Source: an uncultured Planctomycetaceae bacterium (GTDB lineage Bacteria > Planctomycetota > Planctomycetia > Pirellulales > Pirellulaceae). From it: a DNA stretch of 7,495 bases. The notes beneath the pieces were generated by a model that was not told where the DNA came from, did not search any database, and saw nothing but the letters and a program-made list of their open reading frames with translations. Below, piece after piece: positions 1 to 5,284 of this stretch (the stretch's first letter is position 1; the number at the start of each line of letters is the position of its first letter). The stretch lies in the NCBI GenBank assembly GCA_937967755.1, contig CALBTA010000182.1:1-7495 (forward strand). The letters are read 5' to 3'. The position numbers were made by a program, and so were the translations under genes.

Positions 1-333
1 GCGGCCCAGGCCGGTATCGCGGCGATTGAAATGATTGAGCGTGATGGGCTATTGGAGAACGCCCGCAGGCTGAGCGAACAGTTCCGCGCCCGGCTGGCTC
101 CGCTGGCCGACGAACTGCCCGTGGTGAAGGAAGTTCGCATCAAAGGGCTGATGATCGGCGTGGAACTGAACGTCGACGGGGCACCGGTCGTGAAGGATTG
201 CCTCGAGCGGAAGTTGCTGGTCAACTGTACGCAAGGAACGGTCATTCGCCTGCTGCCCGCGATGAACTTGGAAACGGCGCAACTGGAAGAAGGATGTGAC
301 ATCTTGGCGGATGTGTTGAAGAATCAAACGTAG
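1..333 (+). CDS. argD: Acetylornithine aminotransferase, C-terminal part
   Basis: This is the 3' end of a gene that begins before the window; 110 codons and a TAG stop are visible, open from base 1. The product is a PLP-dependent class III aminotransferase that converts N-acetylglutamate semialdehyde to N-acetylornithine in cytoplasmic arginine biosynthesis. The visible part matches the small C-terminal domain of ArgD: a helix around 'AGIAAIEMIERDGL', then 'VVKEVRIKGLMIGVEL', then 'LLVNCTQGTVIRLLPAMNL', the strand-turn signature that ends ArgD and related aminotransferases. The PLP lysine and cofactor-binding region lie upstream and cannot be checked. argF follows 79 nt downstream on the same strand, which supports ArgD over GABA or ornithine aminotransferase. 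Confidence 0.9.
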   Translation, partial: AAQAGIAAIEMIERDGLLENARRLSEQFRARLAPLADELPVVKEVRIKGLMIGVELNVDGAPVVKDCLERKLLVNCTQGTVIRLLPAMNLETAQLEEGCDILADVLKNQT

Positions 334-354
334 AACGGGCACTCTTGTCCGTTC
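333..354. repeat. Hairpin repeat, GACGGG-type family, copy A
   Basis: GAACGGGCA (333-341) pairs with TGTCCGTTC (346-354) around a CTCT loop, giving nine pairs of which one is G-T. It begins on the last base of the argD stop codon. There is no T-tract behind it, so it is not a classical intrinsic terminator. Its partner at 369-390 has the same architecture. In an argD-argF transcript both would fold in the intercistronic RNA. Confidence 0.7.
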
Positions 355-368
355 TGCACACAGTACCT

Positions 369-390
369 AGACGGGCAAAAGTGCCCGTCT
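369..390. repeat. Hairpin repeat, GACGGG-type family, copy B
   Basis: AGACGGGCA (369-377) pairs perfectly over nine bases with TGCCCGTCT (382-390) around AAAG. It is followed by TACTC, as is the related hairpin at 5285-5303 (followed by CTACTC). It ends 22 nt before argF and 9 nt before its ribosome binding site, so it could affect argF translation or mRNA processing. That effect is inferred. Confidence 0.7.
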
Positions 391-399
391 TACTCATTT

Positions 400-404
400 A
401 GGAG
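400..404 (+). promoter_or_regulatory. Ribosome binding site of argF
   Basis: AGGAG lies 8 nt before the ATG at 413 and fixes the argF start. Confidence 0.75.
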
Positions 405-412
405 CCGTCGTC

Positions 413-1336
413 ATGCGGCATTTGATAACCCTATTCGATTTGACCACCGCGGAGATCAACCGCATCTTCGCGATCGCCGATGATCTGAAAGCGAAGCTGA
501 AGCAGGGTGTCCGCGAACCGATCCTGCCGGGGCGCGTGCTCGGTTTGCTGTTCGAAAAACCGTCGCTGCGAACGCGCGTCAGCTTTGAATGCGGCATGGC
601 GCACCTCGGCGGCAGCAGTTTGTTCCTGGGTGAGGATGTCGGCTGGGGCAAGCGTGAAACGCCGGCCGATTTCACCCGGGTGCTCTCGCAGTACATCGAC
701 GTGATCGTCTGCCGGGCGAAGTGCCATTCGAAAGTTGAAGAGCTGGCCAGCTTTGCCACTTGCCCGGTGATCAACGGGCTAACCGATCTGGCGCACCCGT
801 GTCAGGCGTTGGCTGATTTGTATACGCTGCGCGAAATCGACGGCTCGCTGACAGGCAAGCGCCTGGCCTACATTGGCGATGCCAACAACGTGGCCCGCAG
901 CCTCGCGGTGGCGTGCTCGAAGTTGGATGTTGAATTGGCCATCGCATCGCCCGATGGCTATCAGCTTGACGACGCGTTCTGCCAGCGGCTGGCCAGCGAA
1001 ACCGAGACGACTGCGCAACTGACGCTAACCAACGATCCGCAACAAGCGGTCGCCAGGGCTGATGCCGTTTACACGGATGTCTGGGCCAGCATGGGGCAAG
1101 AGGCGCAGCAAGCCAAGCGGCAGCAGGACTTCGCCGCCTTTCAAGTGAACGAAGACTTAATGCAATCCGCGCCCCACTCCGCGATCTTCCTGCACTGCCT
1201 GCCCGCCCGCCGGGGCGAAGAAGTGACCGACGGGGTCATGGACAGCCCTCACAGCCGCATCGTCGAACAAGCCGCCAACCGCATGCATGTGCAGAAGGCG
1301 ATTGTGGCGTGGCTGTTGGGCGTGCGGGATCTTTGA
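413..1336 (+). CDS. argF: Ornithine carbamoyltransferase
   Basis: The 307-residue product transfers the carbamoyl group of carbamoyl phosphate to ornithine, giving citrulline, the sixth step of arginine synthesis, in the cytoplasm; the active enzyme is normally a trimer. The carbamoyl-phosphate motif is SLRTR at 51-55, with Leu where many enzymes have Thr. HPCQ is at 128-131, a nucleotide-fold turn 'YIGDANNV' at 153-160, the DVWASMGQE loop at 222-230, and the ornithine-site HCLPA at 261-265. The length is normal for the family. HCLPA followed by ARRGEEVTD favours ornithine over N-acetyl- or N-succinylornithine as substrate. The ATG has an AGGAG 8 nt upstream. The gene follows argD on the same strand. 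Its TGA lies only 10 nt from the end of the convergent gene at 1347. Confidence 0.96.
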   Translation: MRHLITLFDLTTAEINRIFAIADDLKAKLKQGVREPILPGRVLGLLFEKPSLRTRVSFECGMAHLGGSSLFLGEDVGWGKRETPADFTRVLSQYIDVIVCRAKCHSKVEELASFATCPVINGLTDLAHPCQALADLYTLREIDGSLTGKRLAYIGDANNVARSLAVACSKLDVELAIASPDGYQLDDAFCQRLASETETTAQLTLTNDPQQAVARADAVYTDVWASMGQEAQQAKRQQDFAAFQVNEDLMQSAPHSAIFLHCLPARRGEEVTDGVMDSPHSRIVEQAANRMHVQKAIVAWLLGVRDL

Positions 1337-1346
1337 TCTGAAATGT

Positions 1347-1763
1347 TCAGGGACCTGAGAACCGAATGATCGCCCAGACGGTCGAACCGATCAAGGATCC
1401 ATTGATCAGGACGCCGAAAATGGACATCACGATCGTCCCGATCGCACTGCGGGCGATTCCCCCGACGATCCCCACTGCGCCCAGCACGAATCCGGCAACG
1501 ATGACCAGGCCCGAGAGAATTCCAAACGCAAATCGAACTTGGGCTTGCTCTTGAACTTCACGAGGTGCATTGTTTCCATCGCGATCAGGCACGATCACAA
1601 CCGAAACGAAGAGGTTCATAGCAATCGAGAAGAATGGGGCGATCAGTGAGAATTTGGCCGCTTGAAGCGAAAACGGCTGTTTGCCATCCTTCACGTTTGG
1701 AGGCTGGACGGCGTCGGGTCGTTCGGTCGCGCCGCTGGGTGATTGGTAAGGGTTCTCAGACAT
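1347..1763 (-). CDS. Small 'NPYQSP' membrane protein of unknown function
   Basis: The 138-residue protein opens with MSENPYQSPSG, a motif found at the N terminus of many small planctomycete membrane proteins, followed by a Pro-rich polar stretch to about residue 33. Three hydrophobic segments follow, at about 38-58, 78-102 and 107-133. The last two are rich in Gly, Ala, Ile and Val, and a polar charged loop (59-77) separates the first from the second. There is no cleavable signal peptide and no catalytic motif. The ATG at 1763 has GGAG 7 nt upstream. It lies 67 nt downstream of another unknown gene on the same strand, so the two may be co-transcribed. It probably sits in the inner membrane; its function is unknown. 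Confidence 0.8.
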   Translation of the reverse strand: MSENPYQSPSGATERPDAVQPPNVKDGKQPFSLQAAKFSLIAPFFSIAMNLFVSVVIVPDRDGNNAPREVQEQAQVRFAFGILSGLVIVAGFVLGAVGIVGGIARSAIGTIVMSIFGVLINGSLIGSTVWAIIRFSGP

Positions 1764-1830
1764 CGCGAAACTCCGTCGCTACCAGTAGACGGCGATCCAA
1801 GTGGTCGGGCGCATGTTGCTCTGCCCTGGC

Positions 1831-2574
1831 TCAACGAATCGCAATCGTTTCCTTCACGGGGCTTAACACGTTTTCGATGACGTATTTGTCGAGCAATTCG
1901 TGGCAGAAGACCGAAAGCTGATTTAGCGTCTCTACCAGCGACTCGCCGGCCGCTAAACTTCCGTAACGCCGGCCGGTTAGGTAGATGCTGAATTGCTCCT
2001 CCGGGTAATCATCCGTGCGGATTTGATAAGCGGTCGTTCGCGTTTCCACACCCAGCCGGGCTTGCAGGCGACAGTCGCTCTCCCAGGTGAATTGCATGTT
2101 GGGTTCGTAACTGACGAACGTGGTCCCGGGTGCCTCGGCGATTCTCTCGAACGCCGGCACGATGCCCAAGGCTTCGGCGATCAGTTGGTTGTGGTTGCCG
2201 CGGTAGGTGTAATCGAACCCGTAAGTCAGATTGATCGACTCGCAATCGAGCGGCCGCATCGACAGGCAGTACGGGGCGGAATCAAGCACGTAACGGTGTT
2301 GGTCGAGCGACTCTTCGACTTCGTCCGGGTTGAAGTGAACCGACAGCACCCGCCGCGGCTCGACGGCCGCCCAACGGTATTGGCCTTGGTCCTTGTCCTC
2401 TTCCAACACGAATTCGCCCGGGGCACGGCTGTAGAAATTCTGCATCGTTGGGAACTTCTTCTGCATCTGTTCGAAGAAGTGCAGGATTGTGTCGCGACTT
2501 TTGGGCAGCTCCATCTCGGTGTTCAGGTTCATGTTGACGTAGTAATCATCACTGAAGCTGCTATATCGGCTCAT
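1831..2574 (-). CDS. Conserved hypothetical soluble acidic protein
   Basis: The 247-residue product has no signal peptide, no membrane segment and no catalytic motif that I recognise. It starts MSRYSSFSDDYYVNMNLNTE and is rich in Asp, Glu and aromatic residues. A possible helix around 24-42 (LPKSRDTILHFFEQMQKKF) is followed by a mixed section with several Trp and Tyr ('GQYRWAAVEPRRVLSVHFNPDEVEE'), a section around 'LTYGFDYTYRGNHNQLIAEAL', and a helical C terminus (208-235). This suggests a folded cytoplasmic alpha/beta protein. An in-frame ATG at 2616 would add 14 residues, but I prefer 2574 because AGGAGG lies 10 nt before it and the extra residues are low in complexity. It resembles lineage-restricted planctomycete hypotheticals, from memory only. 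Confidence 0.8.
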   Translation of the reverse strand: MSRYSSFSDDYYVNMNLNTEMELPKSRDTILHFFEQMQKKFPTMQNFYSRAPGEFVLEEDKDQGQYRWAAVEPRRVLSVHFNPDEVEESLDQHRYVLDSAPYCLSMRPLDCESINLTYGFDYTYRGNHNQLIAEALGIVPAFERIAEAPGTTFVSYEPNMQFTWESDCRLQARLGVETRTTAYQIRTDDYPEEQFSIYLTGRRYGSLAAGESLVETLNQLSVFCHELLDKYVIENVLSPVKETIAIR

Positions 2575-2646
2575 CGTGCGTGCGCCTCCTGAGGAAAGAG
2601 GGACAGAGATTGTCAAAAGAATTACTGGCGAAACGCGCGGTCGAAT

Positions 2647-2662
2647 CGCGAAAGCTATCGCG
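2647..2662. promoter_or_regulatory. Imperfect dyad, possible operator
   Basis: CGCGA and TCGCG flank AAGCTA, giving a 16-bp palindrome matching at 14 of 16 positions. It lies between two divergent starts, 73 bp upstream of the left gene. Its length and position fit a dimeric repressor site, but no regulator is encoded nearby, and such palindromes can occur by chance in GC-rich DNA. Confidence 0.25.
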
Positions 2663-2744
2663 GGCCATTCCGTGACCAGCTTGCCGTCATACTTTCACAC
2701 GGGAAAAGGGAGTAAGGATCGGGGTGAAATTCGGCCGCGGATGA

Positions 2745-2773
2745 TCGTCATGATCGGATACATCCAGTATAAT
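2745..2773 (+). promoter_or_regulatory. Sigma70-type promoter for the alkyltransferase gene
   Basis: TCGTCA (2745-2750, four of six consensus bases) and a perfect TATAAT (2768-2773) are separated by 17 bp. Transcription would start near 2780, giving a leader of about 135 nt that contains the hairpin repeat at 2850-2893. ATGATCG occurs twice at a 9-bp period (2741-2747 and 2750-2756) across the -35 box, a possible factor site. Confidence 0.55.
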
Positions 2774-2849
2774 CGCGGGGCAATCGAGGGCAATGGACTG
2801 GTTGTATGGCCCGACGTTCATCGCCCGGACACCTTGGTTCATGCCGTCT

Positions 2850-2893
2850 CGTTCCCACTGGTACGACGGCCTTCCAAGGCCGTCGAATGTGGG
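2850..2893 (+). repeat. Hairpin repeat, 'YDGLPRPS' family, single copy
   Basis: CGACGGCCTT (2864-2873) and AAGGCCGTCG (2876-2885) form a long stem with a CTTCCAAG apex. An outer clamp CCCAC (2854-2858) with GTGGG (2889-2893) extends it. A 37-nt stretch (2850-2886) recurs on the minus strand at 6266-6302 with four differences. It ends 10 nt before AAGGAG of the alkyltransferase gene, in its probable leader. In the gene's frame it spells YDGLPRPS. Confidence 0.8.
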
Positions 2894-2903
2894 CAGCAAC
2901 TTG

Positions 2904-2909
2904 AAGGAG
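2904..2909 (+). promoter_or_regulatory. Ribosome binding site deciding the alkyltransferase start
   Basis: AAGGAG lies 6 nt before the ATG at 2916. It favours this start over the in-frame ATG at 2793, which is poorly placed and would put the hairpin repeat inside the protein. Confidence 0.75.
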
Positions 2910-2915
2910 CAATTC

Positions 2916-3485
2916 ATGGCAGTGCTAACTAGCGGGAACGCCGGATCACCAACAATCACCACCGATCAATCAACCGTCGGCGGCGCAATCGAATCAAGCA
3001 TCGGATGGATCGCCGCCGGGTGGCGTGATGATTTGCTTGCCGAAATCTCAATCGGACACGCCAGCGAGGGTGCGGCGCTCGCTCGATTGGAATCAAGCGG
3101 TGATGCCGAATTCAGCACGGTATTGAACGACCAGCAAGAAGACTTGTTGCACCGATTAAAGCAGCAAGCTGAACGCGGCGATCAGTGCTTCGCCGATGTC
3201 TCAATCGATACTTCCCACCTCGCCCCCTTCGCCAAACGGGTCGTCGGGCGCTGCAGAAGAATCGCCCCTGGAGCCACGCTGACCTACGCCGAACTGGCCG
3301 CCCAATGCGGTTCCCCAAAGGCCGCCCGGGCGGTCGGAAATGTGATGGCGTCGAACCGTTTCCCACTGGTCGTGCCCTGCCATCGAGTCGTTGGCAGCGG
3401 CGGAGGTCTGGGCGGTTTCTCGGCACCGCAAGGTGTCGCGTTGAAGAAACAGCTTCTTGAGCGCGAAGGTGTCGAACTCGCGTAG
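2916..3485 (+). CDS. ogt: Methylated-DNA--protein-cysteine methyltransferase
   Basis: The 189-residue protein belongs to the MGMT/Ogt/AdaB family, which moves alkyl groups from O6-alkylguanine or O4-alkylthymine in DNA to its own cysteine in a single-use reaction. Residues from about 26 to 60 ('SSIGWIAAGWRDDLLAEISIG') match the N-terminal ribonuclease-H-like domain. The C-terminal DNA-binding domain has 'PGATLTYAELAAQCGSPKAARAVG' (Tyr124, Arg138 as arginine finger), the Asn147 hinge, and PCHR at 154-157 with acceptor Cys155. 'LGGFSAPQGVALKKQLLEREG' closes the family pattern. The usual VW before the active domain is VV here. There is no Ada regulatory domain. The ATG was chosen on AAGGAG. Family membership is certain; the symbol (ogt versus adaB) is less so. 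Confidence 0.92.
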   Translation: MAVLTSGNAGSPTITTDQSTVGGAIESSIGWIAAGWRDDLLAEISIGHASEGAALARLESSGDAEFSTVLNDQQEDLLHRLKQQAERGDQCFADVSIDTSHLAPFAKRVVGRCRRIAPGATLTYAELAAQCGSPKAARAVGNVMASNRFPLVVPCHRVVGSGGGLGGFSAPQGVALKKQLLEREGVELA

Positions 3486-3600
3486 GGAGTTCGCCCAACG
3501 CTTGGATTCTGATGCGTCTGCGCTCACTTAGCTAGTTGCTGAGACTTGCATTGCGTCGATGCCGCCCCTACCGGGGCTTCGTATTGCTCTATCCTTTCAT

Positions 3601-3620
3601 CCTGGGGCTTCCGCCCCAGG
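3601..3620. repeat. Hairpin arm 1, TTCC loop
   Basis: A perfect 8-bp stem CCTGGGGC/GCCCCAGG closes a TTCC loop. It is the first arm of the 185-bp element, and the motif resembles one I associate with planctomycete intergenic DNA. Confidence 0.8.
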
Positions 3621-3631
3621 CTATGTGATTT

Positions 3632-3666
3632 CGCCGCTCTGCGGCTACGGTAGCCGCGGAGCGGCG
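3632..3666. repeat. Hairpin arm 2, 17-pair stem
   Basis: CGCCGCTC (3632-3639) pairs with GAGCGGCG (3659-3666), a T-G wobble follows, and GCGGCTA (3641-3647) pairs with TAGCCGC (3651-3657) around a 3-base loop. It is the strongest single hairpin of the element. Confidence 0.8.
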
Positions 3667-3675
3667 GCATCGCTT

Positions 3676-3700
3676 AGCCCCGAGCGTAAGCTCGGGGGCT
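3676..3700. repeat. Hairpin arm 3, GTAA tetraloop
   Basis: CCCCGAGC pairs with GCTCGGGG around GTAA, a GNRA-type tetraloop. AG/CT pairs continue the stem past one bulged G at 3698. Confidence 0.8.
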
Positions 3701-3810
3701 GAAAGGCAACAAAACACAAAGCCCCGGTAGGGGCGACATCGCGTGGCGATTGAATCAAGTGGACTTCAACGTCCAAGGGCGAAGAGAGACCTACTACACA
3801 TCCAAAAACG

Positions 3811-4665
3811 CTAACCCGCCTTCCGCAAATCGCTGGCGTCCGCCGGTTCGTGAACGGGAATCAGCTTCAACGACGCTGCAGCCGGCTTGTTGCGTAACTG
3901 CACGATTCCGCGCTGGCCCTCGGAAAGAAACGCGGCGAATTTCGCCGCGGGGCCGGAGGGAAATTTTTTGGGCAGCGCGCTGAGCATTTCGTTCCAAGCC
4001 AGCCCGCTGCGATAAACGTGGCGGAAGGCCGCTTTGATCTGGGCCACCTCGTCACGGCCGAAGCCGGCCCGCCGCAGCCCGACGTTGTTCAGTCCCACGC
4101 ACAGGCTGGAAACGCCGTCGATCATCACAAACGGGGGAATGTCGCGCGTGACTCGGGCTTGCCCGCCGACCATCGCCAGCGTGCCGATGCGGCAGAACTG
4201 ATGCACGGCGACATTGCCGGAAAGAAACGCCCGGTCTTCAACAATCACGTGCCCACCCAACATGGCGTTGTTCGCCAGGATGACGTCATTGCCGACGTGG
4301 CAGTCGTGTCCCACGTGCGCAGCGACCATGAAGAAGTTGCCGTTCCCGACGATCGTATCCTTGCCCAGTTCCAAGCCACGGTGCAGCGTGGTGTTTTCGC
4401 GAAAGTGGTTTGCCTCGCCGATGATCAGCTTGCCCACATTGGCAGTTGCCCCCAAGTGCTGCGGGCGGCCGCCGAGGACCGCACCTTCGCAAACCGTGTT
4501 GCCCTTTCCAAGCTGCGTGCCTGATTTCACGCTCGCCCTCGCCCCGATGGCACAACCCTCGCCGATGGTGACACCCGCTTCAATGATGGCATACGGCCCG
4601 ACGGTGACGTCGATGGCCAACTGGGCGTCTGGGTGAACCGAAGCGAGGCGGTCGATGTGGGGCAC
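3811..4665 (-). CDS. lpxA: Acyl-ACP--UDP-N-acetylglucosamine O-acyltransferase
   Basis: The 284-residue product is the first enzyme of lipid A synthesis, transferring a hydroxyacyl chain from ACP to the 3-OH of UDP-GlcNAc in the cytoplasm. The N-terminal two thirds are hexapeptide repeats of a left-handed beta helix. 'FRENTTLHRG' (His95), 'AHVGHDC' (His117 and catalytic His120, matching E. coli His125), 'LGGH' (His139) and 'VAVHQFC' (His155) are all present. Gly168 matches the chain-length residue Gly173 of E. coli, where Gly permits a C14 chain. The helical C terminus contains 'RRAGF'. The E. coli segment QDLKYAGE is replaced by QHLGATAN, so Asp74 and Lys76 are absent. The start is GTG with GGAG 8 nt upstream. 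The C terminus is about 20 residues longer than in E. coli. No lpxD, fabZ or lpxB neighbour is present. Confidence 0.92.
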   Translation of the reverse strand: MPHIDRLASVHPDAQLAIDVTVGPYAIIEAGVTIGEGCAIGARASVKSGTQLGKGNTVCEGAVLGGRPQHLGATANVGKLIIGEANHFRENTTLHRGLELGKDTIVGNGNFFMVAAHVGHDCHVGNDVILANNAMLGGHVIVEDRAFLSGNVAVHQFCRIGTLAMVGGQARVTRDIPPFVMIDGVSSLCVGLNNVGLRRAGFGRDEVAQIKAAFRHVYRSGLAWNEMLSALPKKFPSGPAAKFAAFLSEGQRGIVQLRNKPAAASLKLIPVHEPADASDLRKAG

Positions 4666-4673
4666 GTGCGGAT

Positions 4674-4677
4674 CTCC
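4674..4677 (-). promoter_or_regulatory. Ribosome binding site of lpxA (GTG start)
   Basis: On the minus strand GGAG lies 8 nt before GTG at 4665. The reading frame offers no ATG at this point, and the start agrees with the N terminus of the family. Confidence 0.6.
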
Positions 4678-4792
4678 GCTATCAAGGTGGGTGTGCTGGA
4701 TAGGCGCTGCCTGCTGTCATTCATCGGCAGTAGGTCGTCAACTGGATCAACGCAAATCGATTCGTCCCCCTGGGCTGACCGCCCCAGAGCGG

Positions 4793-4798
4793 TACAAT
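4793..4798 (+). promoter_or_regulatory. Possible -10 element of the TPR gene
   Basis: TACAAT occurs 99 nt before the TPR start, upstream of the tandem repeats. No acceptable -35 box lies 16-18 bp away, so the promoter call is weak. Confidence 0.25.
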
Positions 4799-4811
4799 GC
4801 TGGCAGTGATA

Positions 4812-4865
4812 GTAGCGGGGGCTTCCAGCCACCGTCAGTCGTAGCGGAGGCTTCCAGCCAACGTC
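4812..4865. repeat. Two tandem 25-nt repeats, GGCTTCCAGCC type
   Basis: The copies at 4812-4836 and 4841-4865 match at 23 of 25 bases and are separated by AGTC, a 29-nt period. Each carries GGCTTCCAGCC, a short hairpin with a TCC apex. They end 22 nt before the GGAG of the TPR gene and lie in the divergent spacer between lpxA and that gene. Confidence 0.85.
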
Positions 4866-4897
4866 TAAAACGTGATGCCCGAATTCCGGAGAGAACA

Positions 4898-5248
4898 ATG
4901 CCATCGGTGAGCGAGCTGTACAACGAACACGAAAAGCTCAAGGACGAGGGAAACTACCCCGCGGCGATTGAAAAGTTGAACGAAGCGCTTGAGCAGGACG
5001 ACAGCTACGTACTCGCCCATTTGGGATTGGCGGTCCTCTACGGCAAGGTGCACGAACACGGCAAGGCCGTCGAACATGGCCAACGGGCTTGCGAGTTGGA
5101 CCCGACCGAGCCGTTCAACTTCACCGCCATGAGCGTCACTTGCCAGCGGGCATCGCAAGGGGCGGAAAACGCGGCGGATAACGCCCGGTTCATCCGCATG
5201 GCGGAAGACGCGATGGCCCAGGCCCATGCGCTGCAGGGAAGGCAATGA
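4898..5248 (+). CDS. Small tetratricopeptide-repeat protein
   Basis: The 116-residue soluble protein consists almost wholly of TPR-type helix pairs. The first, at about 4-37, contains 'EGNYPAAIEKLNEALEQDD'. The second, at about 38-71, contains 'AHLGLAVLYGKVHEHGKAVEHGQRACELDP' with the typical final Pro. A less regular helical end occupies 75-112. There is no signal peptide or membrane segment, so it is probably a cytoplasmic protein-protein adaptor; its partner is unknown. The ATG has GGAG 6 nt upstream. An upstream in-frame ATG (4655) is rejected because the extension crosses the tandem repeats and reads as non-protein sequence. It is transcribed divergently from lpxA and ends facing the metallopeptidase gene. 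Confidence 0.85.
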   Translation: MPSVSELYNEHEKLKDEGNYPAAIEKLNEALEQDDSYVLAHLGLAVLYGKVHEHGKAVEHGQRACELDPTEPFNFTAMSVTCQRASQGAENAADNARFIRMAEDAMAQAHALQGRQ

Positions 5249-5261
5249 CTAGGTGTTCGTA

Positions 5262-5282
5262 GAACGCAGTTTCACCGCGTTC
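5262..5282. repeat. Hairpin GAACGC/GCGTTC after the TPR gene
   Basis: GAACGC (5262-5267) pairs with GCGTTC (5277-5282) across a 9-nt loop, 13 nt after the TPR stop. Together with the next hairpin it repeats the two-hairpin layout seen between argD and argF (a GAACG hairpin, then a GACGGG hairpin). No T-tract follows. Confidence 0.6.
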
Positions 5283-5284
5283 AA

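Larger units (their letters stand above)
2575..2915. other. Divergent intergenic region, 341 bp
   Basis: This stretch separates the minus-strand unknown gene (start 2574) from the alkyltransferase gene (start 2916). It holds AGGAGG for the left gene (2585-2590, minus strand), an imperfect 16-bp dyad at 2647-2662, a promoter at 2745-2773 reading right, and a hairpin repeat at 2850-2893. No gene of its own is convincing here. Confidence 0.7.
3557..3741. repeat. 185-bp element: closing inverted repeat around three hairpins
   Basis: The ends form a 23-bp inverted repeat with one mismatch: 3557-3579, containing CGCCCCTACCGGGGCTT, and its complement at 3719-3741. Inside are three separate hairpins: CCTGGGGC-TTCC-GCCCCAGG (3601-3620), a 17-pair stem-loop with one wobble pair at 3632-3666, and CCCCGAGC-GTAA-GCTCGGGG (3678-3697), extended by two more pairs past a bulged G. 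Drawn as RNA or single-stranded DNA it is a closed stem bearing three arms. It encodes no protein. By its form it is a non-autonomous mobile or REP-like element, or an RNA; neither can be proven here. Confidence 0.8.
3486..3810. other. Gene-free region between convergent genes, 325 bp
   Basis: The spacer lies between the 3' ends of the alkyltransferase gene and lpxA. Most of it is the structured element at 3557-3741. A small hairpin, TGGAC (3760-3764) with GTCCA (3771-3775), follows. I see no coding region and no T-tract terminator. Confidence 0.75.

Noticed and set aside
333..390. Intrinsic terminators after argD
   Set aside because: The hairpins have no T-tract and argF follows closely on the same strand, so termination here is not supported.
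1993..2592. 199-codon plus-strand open frame opposite the 247-residue unknown protein
   Set aside because: The minus-strand frame has a better composition, an AGGAGG site and a compact start. The plus-strand frame reads like a high-GC antisense shadow.
2611..2616. Perfect TTGACA on the minus strand before the 247-residue unknown gene
   Set aside because: No -10-like hexamer occurs 16-18 bp downstream (CTCAGG is found there), so the match is probably chance.
2793..2915. N-terminal extension of the alkyltransferase from ATG at 2793
   Set aside because: The extension is mostly repeat sequence, the ATG has no well-spaced ribosome binding site, and AAGGAG clearly serves 2916.
3557..3741. A tRNA or other known RNA from the cloverleaf shape
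   Set aside because: The size, arm lengths and absence of anticodon and T-loop bases exclude a tRNA, and the sequence matches no standard RNA that I recognise.
4018..4524. 168-codon plus-strand open frame across lpxA
   Set aside because: It lies antisense inside lpxA, whose minus-strand frame has full family motifs. The plus-strand translation shows no recognisable domain and no ribosome binding site.
4812..4865. CRISPR array from regularly spaced repeats
   Set aside because: There are only two copies, the spacer is 4 nt and no cas gene is present.
4655..4897. N-terminal extension of the TPR protein
   Set aside because: It crosses the tandem repeats and the divergent spacer and shows no TPR or signal features; GGAG marks 4898.
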